Of a stretch of 64,000 bases of DNA, positions 1 through 11,600 are shown piece after piece. The notes beneath the pieces are model-generated. The model was not told the origin of the DNA and did no database searches. It was given only the letters and a program-made list of their open reading frames with translations. Within the stretch, counting starts at the first letter, position 1. Each line of letters begins with the position of its first letter. This DNA is from Smittia aterrima (taxonomy: Eukaryota > Arthropoda > Insecta > Diptera > Chironomidae), in assembly GCA_033063855.1 (NCBI GenBank), contig CP093829.1, positions 15,159,537 through 15,223,536 on the forward strand, given 5' to 3'. Made by a program: the position numbers and the translations under genes.

Positions 1-2125
1 TGAAATGACTTTTTATTATTCTCTCAATGGCGGCAAAGACGAATTAGTAATTTCAATTGATTTTTACGATTATTACGCTTGGCGACTATCGATTATTATG
101 AGACTTAATAATAATCAAGGCGCTCGGTGATAAATCGTCGTCGATGGTTTGATTATTATGAGTTCTAGGAGGAAGTTCATCTGTTTTTGATGAGCCAGGA
201 AAATTGATTTTTCACCCTCTTGCTGAACATAAAAATTGTGTCCATGTTCGAGACGACGCGGAACAGAATGTTCGGTGACAAATGGATAATTGTCGTCCTC
301 GGAGCCATTGTCCAGACGAAGAATTTTTTCCTCGACTATCAAATAAACACTAGAGGTGGGGCGGTCGACTGAGTCATCAACACTTTTGACTGTCGGATCG
401 AGGAAAAGAGAAAAAAAATCAAAATAAATTTCACTCGCATGAACGAACAACGTCCGAGCAGACACGGTGAGCATGTTTGCATAAATATTTTGTTTGAAAT
501 GAAATCACCGTGAGTGGGCTTTTGATTTTTCAAAAGGTTTGTCTACGCTAGAATTTTATTTTTCGTCGCCTCTCATTCCCTTGTCGAGTTTATTCAAACA
601 CAGAATGTTTTGTCAATTTGCAGAAATGTGATGTCCGTTGCTAAACAAAACGAGATCGACCTCTACAGCCCTTCAAGCATCGCATCGACGTCAAAGAAAC
701 TTCATTTTGTGTTTGCTTGTTTTCTCGGAAATCAACGCACAGCAGTCGACAGACCTCAGGTCATTCGGAAAATCTCATTTAAAAGGCACTCGATCAGAAA
801 GCATTCGTTCTTCAGTTCTCGCAGCTTTTCTGACATATGAGCAATGAGAGAAAATACAATTTTCCATCACGTATTATTGAGAAATGTTTCACAATTTCCT
901 AGGTTCGGTCTCGAGAAAAGGGCGAGTAGAGCATGATTGAACATAAAATCAACATAAATACTCATTTTTATAAAGTTTCTCTGCTTTTGACACAATCGTT
1001 AAATCAAAACTCGCTTTGCCGGAGCGTGTGCAAACAGTTTTCTCTTCTGTCGGTTTACGAGACCCTCATGAAACTCATTGACATGGATGGATGGAAAATG
1101 TTTAAACAGTTTTTAGCCGAGATGAAGGAAATCTCGATTAAATTTCTTTATTGAAGTGAACTTTTCCTGCCGGTGGCTTGAGAAAATTGGATTTTATGTT
1201 TTTTATTGCTTGTCGACCCGTCTTACTCAACCCACACATGAATAGGTCGCACACATCTCAAGACAGTTGCCTTATCAATTTTCAATTGCTGGTAATAATT
1301 GAAAGACTTGCTTTATTATTGTTTGATTCGTGTAAATGCTTTCAGTAGCGGTGAAGGTGTCGTTCAAGTTAAAAGTCTCTAAAACCTTCGTATTTTGTTT
1401 TCTTTGCATCTTATCAGCATTTATCATTGATAATAGCAATTTGTGATTGCAATTGATTTTTATTTTTGCGTGAATCTAGACACTAATTGGACATAAGTGA
1501 TTGAGTGCGGTGATTTGAAGAGATTCCTTGATAAGAAATGAAGAAAAGTTAAGTTCAAGCTGTGCCGAAAGTGAAAACCGAAAGTGAAAAATATTCGTGA
1601 TCGTTGCTGACTCATCCTTTGTTAGAAGATAAGCTTAAGATATTGCGAGAGCTATCCCAAAAGGCTAACTCGGCTACAACACTGATTAAGTCTTATCTCC
1701 TTGTAAAGTGCTCGATTGGACAATTCGAAATACTTCGTTATCGAGTGTATTGTGATAAGAAATCAAACAAACGAACGGAAAAAATTGTGCAGTAGTTACA
1801 AGATTACCATCAAAAGCAAATGTTTAAGCAATTAATTCGTGAAATAGTGTTTTGATTAGTAATCACGTTGTAAATTTTGTGACGCGCAAATTTCCGACAG
1901 AAAGATTGGAGTGGCCACTCGAGAAAAACGCGGAATTTGTGTCGCAACGCTTATCGAAAAGCTCCAAACTTCACAAAATACAAAACAAAGCTAATGGTGA
2001 CAAGTTTAAGCGTCAATAACTAATTATTAAATGATCATGGCCGAGTGTAAACATTGTGAATCAACTCTTTGATAAAAGTGGAATAATTCAAAATTGCTCA
2101 TTTGGAAGCTTCTGGATTTACTGCG
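1..2125. other. Upstream region of the adenylate cyclase gene
   Basis: Apart from the possible minus-strand exon near the left edge, I see no gene. The sequence is AT-rich with scattered short ORFs lacking family resemblance. A 13-codon upstream ORF (ATG at 2031, stop at 2070-2072) lies just before the cyclase start and might sit in its 5' UTR. No convincing TATA or initiator was identified. Confidence 0.4.
115..474 (-). CDS. Possible 3'-terminal exon of an unrecognised minus-strand gene
   Basis: An open frame on the minus strand ends in TGA at 115-117. A good acceptor (long pyrimidine run then CGATCCGACAG) would start an exon at 389, giving about 91 residues. The part from VDRPTSS to HQKQMNF has codon use and composition like the real exons nearby. 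The last residues (LLELIIIKPSTTIYHRAP) look less convincing. I recognise no domain. If real, its upstream exons lie at higher coordinates, perhaps beyond the cyclase gene. It may equally be a chance ORF. Confidence 0.25.
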   Translation of the reverse strand: MLTVSARTLFVHASEIYFDFFSLFLDPTVKSVDDSVDRPTSSVYLIVEEKILRLDNGSEDDNYPFVTEHSVPRRLEHGHNFYVQQEGEKSIFLAHQKQMNFLLELIIIKPSTTIYHRAP

Positions 2126-5100
2126 ATGATAAGTAAAACTAGCGTCGACTCAAACGATGATGGATTACACAACGATGAGTCAAAATCCGATGGACTTCAT
2201 TCGAATAAGTATCAAAGCACAAGAAAATGGGAATGGTCGTATCTTCGAGTGAGTAAAAAAAGGTTTCCTTCTTCTTTCCGTCTCTTGCAAATTTTTCACT
2301 TTCAGAGAGAATGCGAGAATCTCGGTCTCGACACATTCTATCGACATTACATTCATCGAATGCAGCGAAGTTATCTGTCGATACTTTTAGTCGTACAAGC
2401 TTTCGTTAGCATATCTCACATCATCATTCTGTTCATCGACAACGATGTGAGTCTCACGTACAAAGATATCGCGATTATAATGCTCATTAAGTTGATTCAC
2501 GTTTCAGGACGATGGAGTTGACATTGTGATAGCTGACGCCTTGATTTATGCGTTTAGCCTTTTAGCTTTTACTTTATTTCTGTTGCCTGCGTTCAACGAA
2601 GATGTTTCGAACTTCTGGCGACCCTTTCTCTGTTCCTTCTTAGCAATCCTCAGTCAAGTTGCAACGGGTAAACATTCTTTGATCTGTGATATAAAGTTTC
2701 ATTCACCTTATGCTTATCATTCATTTTCAGACTTAGCGATTCCGATCTATCACGCAATTTATACTCAAAATTTTCGGCACCTGAGGCCGATGTACGCTTC
2801 TCACAATCTCTTAATAATTTATATCTTCCTACCCATCTCGGACAACTATTGTTGTGCTCTCATGGGATTTATGACGACAGTTTGCTATGTAATTGTCATG
2901 GTGTTCGTCTCGTACGCTTCTGACGAGCATAAACTGATTAAAGTGCTCTCCGAAGTCTTCTTTCTGCTTTGTATCAACGCCATGGGTTTATTCTTTCGAC
3001 TAACAAACGAAATTGACATTCGACGGAATTTCTTGGACCGAAGGGAATGCGTTCAAAAGAATTTATCGCTCAAATTCGAGCGAAAGCAAGAAAAAGAGCT
3101 TTTGTTGAGCATATTGCCAGAACATATCGCTGAGAAAATGGAGAAGGACATCAAGAGCATGATCGAGAAGCTGAAGCAAAAGCGAAGAACCAAAAAGTGA
3201 AAAATAAAATAATTGTACTTTGATTCTCGAAATAATTAATTGCGATGTTTTCAGTTTAGAACCGTTGATCGAGAATCCGCTTTCAAAGCGTCAATGGAGC
3301 GCGGTGAAGTAAGAGACTCCGGGGATTTACTTTTAATCTCAGAATCATCTAAACTCCATTTCGTTCCACAGCAAACTATACGCCGAGAAGCACAGCGACG
3401 TTTCGATTCTGTATGCTGATGTCGTAAGATATACGGAGATGACGACGCAATTACCTGTTCGTACTTTAGTGGAGACGTTACATGAGCTGTTCGTTAAATT
3501 CGATGAAGCATCAGCTGTGAGATTTTGACTGAAATCTTTTTTTTTTTGCGTCGAAATCAAAGAACGATTAAAATTGTATTAACCTTTTTACTTTTCGATG
3601 TAGGAGCATAATGTATTGCGTATAAAGTTTCTTGGCGATTGCTATTACGGAGTTTCCGGTGTGCCGATAAAAGACAGACGTCACGCGAGGAATTGCGTCG
3701 AACTCGGTCTGCGAATGATTTCAGACATCCGCGCTCTTCGAGCAGCGAGGAAGATCAACATTGACATGCGAATCGGAATTCATTCAGGAAGCATCATTGG
3801 AGGCGTGATGGGTTCGTGTAAGTGGCAGTACGACATATGGAGCAAGGACGTAAGCATCGCAAATAAAATGGAAACAACTGGTGTTACAGGGTAACTGACC
3901 TTGAGAGAACAATGACCTCTTTGCTTTGCTTAATCATAGCTCATGGTATTCACAGAAAAGTTCACGTCACTCGGCAAACTCTCGAGCTGTTAAATGGAGA
4001 ATTTCAATATGAAAGCGGCACGGCCAGCGCGAAAAACGATTCTTACTTTCTGGCGAATAACATTGAAACATTTTTAATTTCGCCAAAGTTCAACGAAAAC
4101 GTAAATAACAGTTCAAATTGAGTTTTGCATTATAGCGGCTAATGAATATTTGTCCTTAGGCGAGAGTGCGAGTCAGCGAGTTAAAAACTGCCGTAAAAAA
4201 GCCAACGTTGAACAGTTCGGTGAGTTAAGAAAAAGTTAATGACTCGTTCGTTGTTCAGTTGATTAATCGAGTCAAGTTTAAATTGTTTTTTTCGTAAAAA
4301 GTTTTCATACACCGAACTCAATCCGAACCGAAAGAATTTCATGATGAATTCAATGGAGCAATTTCGAACGATAATGCAGCAGACGAATACTGAAATGGAA
4401 AGGGAGTTGGAGCGAATGCCGATCGGGAAGTTTCAGTAATTTCTTACATTTATATTATCTCGAAAAATCTTAATTAAAGAAACTATCTTTAGATTGAATA
4501 GGTTTTTGATTCATCGACGAGCTTCACCAACGGAGCCGCAAAGAACTTTCTACGGCAGAGATTCTCTAACTGAAGACTTTGAAGAGTTCAATTATTATCA
4601 AGCGAAGAAAATTAATAAAATCTCGAAGATTTTTCTCCGTTTTGGCAATCCCAAATGGGAATGGACTTTCTTAAGTCAACCTGACTTACAATTGAAGTAC
4701 AGCGTTGTCATGACCGCAGTTGTGCTGCTGACGATATTTGCTGTTCAAGTGTTAAACCAAGCGTTAGTAGTTTTACAATTCTAATTACAAATTTTTGAAA
4801 AGATCACATATTTAATTATCAAACAATTCTAGTAAAGGAAGCTTCTTTTATTGGTGCACATCAGTTTCGACATTTCTGATGTTTGCCATCGTCGTTGTTG
4901 TTTGGTTTAAAAAAGCTTGGGACTTCGTGAAGCCCTCACAAGAAGCAGACACCTCACTAACAATCCCGCCTGTAAATTGTTTCCTGAAATCACTTTACGA
5001 CTTTTCCTTCGACGTCATGTCGAGTGCCGTGTGGCGAACGATAATTTTCTTGTTGTCTGCAATTAATCTCGTCGTCGTCTCATTGCTTCACTTGGTAAGA

Positions 5101-6682
5101 AATTTCACCGTAAGATCAAATGGAGTGAAATAACTTGTTTAACTTTACAGGTGGAGTGCAGCGTCGAATTCTCAAACGACGACAATAAAAATCCGTTTCT
5201 TAATCACGCCTTCTCGTCGTGCCTTCATTCTTGGGTAAGTAAGCTCTTGATTGATTTCCGATTGAATCATGTTATTTATCCAAACACAGTCTGTGACACA
5301 ATGCCTTGTTCTCTGCGTGTGCATGGTCTTCTTGTTCTTGAGAATTCATTTCATGTTAAAGCTTCTTGTCGCTGTGATAATTGATGCCACTTACTATTAT
5401 ATAATCTTCCACTGGATCGGAGTTATTTATGACGTAAGTAGCAATCATGCAGTAAGATGGGAATTTTTTCACATTAAACTGTTTTACGATCGATCTCGGC
5501 GAAATTATAATATTTTCAATAACGATTGGCAGGTCAGCGAAACTGTAAACCCAGCGATGAACTCGAAGATCGCCCACTTTTTAAAGGTGGTCGTTGCTAC
5601 TATAATCTTCCACTTAATCGATCGACAATCAGAATACATTCAACGCATCGGATTCATGTGAGCGGAGTCCAAGAGACTAACATAGTAAATTAAATAATTT
5701 TGTTGATCTTTTGTCCACAGATGGAAACAAAAACTCGTAGAGAAGAAGAAAACGGCAATGATCACAAAGAAAACAAACGAAATTCTTGTTCACAATATTC
5801 TGCCAGTTCATGTGGCTGAACTTTATTTAAGTCGACAATTCCGCAATGATTTTTACAACGAAGAGTATCAAAATGTTGCGGTGATGTTCGCTTCTGTGAT
5901 GAACTTTGAAACCGCAGCAAGTTCAATAGAGAGTCAGGATATCAAGCTTAGGATTCTCAATGAAGTCATTTGCGCATTTGACGAGAAGCTGTTAACGTTT
6001 GCCGGCTACTTGAAGATCGAGAAGATCAAAGTCGCTGGCTGTTCTTACATGTGCGCGTGCGGGCTCGATCCAGGGCGTGGCGATTCAATTACGTCTCATA
6101 AGGGTCTCATCGACGGACGTCGCAGTTTAAACATGCTCGCGCAAACGTCAAAAAGTCTAAGCACTCCGCCGCCTCGTACACATAAACTCAGTTTACGTCA
6201 ATCGAATAATGTTGTAATCGTGCTCGTTGAGTTTGCTTTGGAGCTAATGCGTGCACTGAAAAAAATTTGCGAAGAAAACGATAATTTCAAAGATCAACCA
6301 CCGTTAAAGCTTCGCGTAGGAATATCTCACGGTAAAGTGATGGCAGGAGTTGTTGGACTATCAAAGCCTTTATATGACATTTGGGGAAACAGTGTTAACA
6401 TGGCCTCAAGAATGGACGGTACTGGGGTTCCCGGAATGATTCAGGTAAGTCTTTGTTGCGTCAATCCAAAGTTCAATGACACTCTTCATTCACAATCAGG
6501 TGACGGAAGAAACTGCAATCGTATTGACAACATTCGGCATTAAATGCTTATCAAGAGGCTCGATCAACGTAAAGGGCAAAGGAATGTTACGAACTTACTT
6601 TGTTGCGATCAACGAAGCACTTGAGTTTGTCAAAGACAGCGATCTCCATGTGTCAACAAGTTCGTGTGAGGCTCAGCTCTAA
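2126..6682 (+). CDS. ACX-type adenylate cyclase (12-TM, two cyclase domains), complete
   Basis: This encodes a membrane adenylate cyclase, which makes cAMP from ATP at the plasma membrane. Predicted exons: 2126-2248, 2306-2446, 2508-2667, 2731-3196, 3260-3308, 3343-3516, 3604-3890, 3956-4100, 4160-4219, 4302-4435, 4493-4762, 4833-5094, 5151-5234, 5290-5433, 5533-5657, 5721-6444, 6500-6682. They total 3531 nt, or 1176 aa, normal for the family. Order: cytosolic N terminus with WEWSYLR-RECENLGL, six TM segments, C1 (about 315-500), linker, six TM segments, C2 (about 925-1150). C1 keeps both metal-binding Asp (SILYAD about D339; FLGDCYYGVSG about D383). C2 keeps K978, D1094, N1101 and R1105 (YDIWGNSVNMASRMD) and the Lys in NVKGKG, so it should be active. 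The layout matches fly ACXA-E, which are testis-enriched. The start is the first in-frame ATG. C2 carries a Ser/Thr-rich insertion of about 45 residues. Exon junctions are inferred; family assignment is secure. Confidence 0.9.
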
Positions 6683-6710
6683 CGAATCGCAAAAATTCTC
6701 CAACGGAACT

Positions 6711-6716
6711 AATAAA
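6711..6716 (+). promoter_or_regulatory. Polyadenylation signal AATAAA of the cyclase gene
   Basis: The canonical hexamer lies 29 bases after the cyclase stop codon, implying a very short 3' UTR. Confidence 0.6.
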
Positions 6717-8647
6717 AAATGTTTTATTTCGAAGCTAAGGTCGTAGAACGGCAGTTGATGTGTTAATCGAAGTTGATGGAATTCCCCGTTTTCACTTTAA
6801 TTCTCTAGAAAATTCACATCATTCAAGTTATTAGCTAATCATTCAGCAACGAATGACTCGGAGCGAAAATCAACTATCCTTGATGGCGCTTCGATTACGA
6901 AATGCAATTAAAATTCATTAACAAGAGCTCTCGCTTTACATTCGAAACGTTGAAGGATCATCGACGGCAGCTTCCGCTTCAATGCACTGAATAACAAGTC
7001 AAATCAAATGTAGTTCAACGTCGCGGTGAGCCGCAATAAAATGTAAATAGATATTTTAATTAATTACACCACAGTACCTTCGGAACAAGCAGTGAATTCA
7101 GTTTGTAATTAGTTTGTAAAATCCTATAAAAGCTGAAATAGATTATATCAGGGTTTGCCGCTTCTGGCGCTTGCCGTTTGAGAGTTTCATTAGCAGCCGC
7201 CTTGAATGCTCTCTCGTTGATAAAACCCTGATTCTCGAGTACTGTGTCGCGAGCAGATTTTTCCCCGCTCCTTTGATGAAAAGAACAAAGCTCAGATGAA
7301 ACTAACTTAGATTGAGACATTGTTTGAAGAGCTAAAAATCGATTTTTTTCTCTTTTCGTTTTACTTTGATGATTGCTCAAGTTTGCATAATTAAATCTTG
7401 CTCCATTAATCAATTATTTAATTAAAATTAATTAACTGAATTGTTCTGAGCGCGTCGAACAAGGTGTAACGAATGATTCTAATTGAATTAAACGTTAGAG
7501 GTGAATTACTAAGATATTTTATCAAAATGCTGGAGATGTTTGGACTTATAAAAGTTGTCTGCAGTAAAATAAAAACTTTAAATTGTATTTTTAAAGCGAA
7601 AAAATTCATTATCTTTTAGAGGATACAGGTTCGAAATCCACTCTGAAGTTCTGAGGTTTAATGATAATTCAAGTTTTTTTTAAAAAAATAGTAAATTTCT
7701 TTCTCTATTCTAATTGTGAATATTAATTAAATTGATTCAATTAGCTTAACACATAAGTCGCAAGCCATGTTTAGTCACGATGCATCGTTTAGTTACATTT
7801 ATCGGAACTTAGATGAGTAAGAGCAAAAATATTTTGCAACGGAACTCAATCAAAAGAAACTCTCTGTTATTAAGATTTAATTCAATTGAGTCCAATTACG
7901 GCGCGAAACCAGTTGAGACAATAAAAATTAATCTTTTCGCGTTATTTATTGCAGCAATTAAGCGTTTGCTCGATCACGTATCCAGTATTTGAGAGTTGAT
8001 TGCATGAGCTACTGGAAACTGACGAACAAGGTGTTTACTGAAAATGATTAACTGAACTTTTTTTTATCGTTGGGGCAAATTCTAAAAAAAATCTTCTATA
8101 AAGGTTTAATTTAGGAACAAGTGAAAGTTCCGTAACCTCAGACAGAGTCTCAAGAAGACTCGTAAGAAGGGAATCTAGAAAATAATCGAATATTTCTCTC
8201 GATCATTTCCAATTTTTGTGTAATTCCCAATTCCAAGACCAATTTCATTCAATCTAAACAACCTTTCCATTTCAAATCTTTTATTATTTATTTTGACACG
8301 GATGAAGCTTAATTTTAATTAAATAAGAAGATTGGCTTCTTCTCCACTCGAACGTCTAGCGTTCGAAGTTATTTCTGATTGAATAGTTTAAGTTAACAAT
8401 TTGAGCAATTTAAGGCGCTTCGTTTCACATTCTTAAAGCAGTTCCAGGTGAATAACTTTTTGACCTACACTCGTCCCAAACTCTACGTCTTCTCTTCTGC
8501 TTTAAGTCGTTTAAGAAAACAAATTATTTGTCTAATATTATCCTAAGCAAAAACGTACAAAATTCGACTTTACTGACTAAATAGATTTTCAGATAGTTTT
8601 CCCCCTTTCCAATCCCATAAAAAAGTTTACGAATTAAGTCTTTGAGT
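6717..8647. other. Intergenic region between convergent cyclase and CD36-family genes
   Basis: No conserved gene seen. It should hold the 3' UTR of the minus-strand CD36-family gene; a TTTATT (AATAAA on the minus strand) lies near 8287, about 360 bp past that stop. An 86-117 aa minus-strand ORF at 7060-7413 has no recognisable motif and is not called. Confidence 0.45.
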
Positions 8648-11600
8648 TTATGAATCTTCTTCATCGTTGCTACTCGATGAGTTTATCGTCGTCATTGGTT
8701 TGACGTGACTGAGATGTTTGGTAGCAAGGTTATTCGTCGTATGATGCGTTTTTGGCGTCTTGAGCAAATGATAGCTGTCGCGATGAGCAAGAATGCGATG
8801 CTGACCATTGATAAGGAGACTACTTCCTCGTCTCAACGATCGTCGGCCCATTTCCAGTAGCTCAACGGTCGGATCTGTTGCGAAGACGAAATTCTTGTAT
8901 GCCTGCACGAACACAAAGATTATGATAAAAGCTCCACCGACGATCATCCCATAAGAGAAAAGTGGAATTGCTCTTGGAGCAAAAACTGTTCCTAAGTAAA
9001 TCCATCGACGAATTGGTGGCGTGAGTTCACTTATGCCCTGGTTTAAAAAAGATGTATGATTTATTTCAGGAAATTATTTTTTTTGAAGCGTTAAATGAAA
9101 TGAAAAATGTATGAGATTTACGTCCGTCGTCCTTGAAGTTGCTATCGTCCTTGTTCATAATAATTTTTACCTCTTCGAGCCACATGATGGGGAATACAAA
9201 ACTCCGGAAGTTGGAGACGGCTTGCACAGACGGTGCATTTTCAACCTTCAAATTTAACTGAACTCGAACTTTGCCTTCAACGGGAACGCCCAGTTTCTAG
9301 ATTATCAAAGGTTTGATTAATAATTACGATCAAATTATTAAAGTTTAAAATTTCCAACTCACTGGTTGAATTTTAAAATAAGTTTCATGTAAATCTTGTT
9401 GTGGGTTGAGTCCTTCGACTTCTTTAAGAAACTTTGGATCCGCGTTATAGAAATGTGGATTTGAGATGAAGACTGGAGCACCTATGAGAGAAGAGAAGAA
9501 TTGTTAAATGTGAAGAGATTTATTTGCTTGTCAACTCACCATATTGACATGGACTTATGTTTTGTAAGCCGTCATCAGCTTTGTAAGTGTCGTCGTTGAA
9601 GCATTGGTTATCTTTGTTGTCGCCGCCGTAAATATCTCTCGGCAGCTTGTACAAATCAGCGTCAATACCTGTGAGAGACGTAGAAGGTTAATGTTGAATA
9701 ATCTTTTCGGGAACTTGCGCATGTTTACCATCTTTAACAACCGGCTCAACATATTTCAATGGAATGATTCTACAAAGATCTTTGTCGTAGACGTAAAGGA
9801 AATCAGATTTGGTGACCTCTCTTGGAGGGAAGAATGATCCTTCCGATGCTGAGATGTTATTACAAGGCGATTCTCTCCAGAATGGAAGTTTATCCATGCC
9901 GTTAAGTCGATCGAGATATCCAAACTTGCTCATTCCATTTTCACCCAATCCTGTGTTTATTGTTGAGACTTCCGTCAACGTTCCATTTCTCTGTAAATCA
10001 TATAAATTCTATTAATTAGAGGTGACAGATTTAATTTCAATAAATCTCAATGTCTGGTGTAATTAAACAACGGAATCATTATTATTTAAATATCAGCGAG
10101 TGTAGTCACTAATGAGCAAGTTTATAGCTTCATCATTGTTTACAACTACGAGCGAATATATCAAGCTAAATGGGATTTTTCTCGGATTAGTCGTCTCGAT
10201 TTAAATTCGTTGGCGATTTGGCAATCGATTAGGCGTGAAGCTCGGTTCATGGTCAAAGATTTTGCAGACAACTTAAAATTTACAGAGCTCCGGTTGCGGT
10301 GAAGAAACTAAACTTCACTTGCTTCCATTCCTGAGCTCATTGTTGGTTGCAAATTGAAAATATTTACGTGCAGAATGATTCGCAAAATATTTCAAATCAC
10401 AGTGGCCAATAACAGATTGTATCTGTTATTCGTTCACTCTTGACCTGCTTTATCATTGAGATTTTGTCAACAAAGCTTTTGAATAATTCAAGCGAGCTTT
10501 CAGGAAACGACGATCTTGCCAATTATTTAAATTACTGACAAAAGTCGAGATCAAACCGCAAATGAACTGTAACAGTGCGAACCAAGCAGACAATTTCCTT
10601 AAACGAGTGAGCATCACAGGCTTCAAGCATAAAGTCGATTGCTCAGTGTGTAAACAACTTAACGAGAATTTCAATCACGTTGACATCGTCGCGTGAGTTA
10701 AAAGACAAACACAACTCATTGCGGGAATATTTAAACGAGAATTCTCATCTCGACAAGCCTCGGAACCTGTTAGTTTGACAAACCAGGTTTGTCATTCGTC
10801 TTACTCGGAACTTTATTCTCAAAGGATTTCCCACATTCTGCTCCAGGAAATTTTATATCATTTCTTCGTAAATTCCAATTCATCAATCTAATAATTGCGA
10901 CAGATAAGGTCAATGAGAGTAAATTTTATTTGTGAAAAATAAGTTATTTATTTACATCAACAACTGCTTCACGAAGTAATTACGTAACGACCAACGAGAA
11001 AAAAAAAACAGATTTTTGACCTTAAATATCGAGTGGATTCGTTTCGCCGCACAACGAGTCTGTCAAGTGTTCGATGCGAATTAAAAAATGTGATTGATTT
11101 AGAGGAAACAAACTTTTTTTTGTAACTTGACTGACTTTCAAGTTGATGCTTAACGGAGCTTCTAATACCTTCAAGGATGATCAAATCAACGGCGCTCGTG
11201 TTCATGTTAATCTGCTCTAATCGTTCATAAACTGATAATTAAAGACCATTTGATTATCGATTGGTTTCACCCGCCTCATCGATTGTCGAACTATATGATT
11301 ATACGACCGTGTCAATCTCAAGGAGCTTCTGGTGAAAACAACGATTTGAAGTTCAAACAACGTAACTATATCAATTAATTGAAAATACTTTCGAGGAGTG
11401 AACGAATCTCCGCTTTACAGCAAATTACATTCGATTACTTAGTAAACTGTGATTTTCGAATTCCCATCTCAATTAAATATTACGCAATCGATTGATCTAT
11501 TAATTCACTTAGACAATTGATTTTATGTTAATTATTTTATTTTTCACGGTTTTATCCGATCTTAAGAACGAAAGACCTTGCAATTTTTTCATAATTAACG

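Noticed and set aside
7060..7413. 117-codon minus-strand ORF between the cyclase and CD36-family genes
   Set aside because: No domain, no conserved motif, and no clear splice context. It is moderately GC-rich, so it deserves a protein search, but I cannot support it.
7627..7639. AGGTTCGAAATCC, resembling a tRNA B box
   Set aside because: No matching acceptor, anticodon or D stems can be drawn around it.
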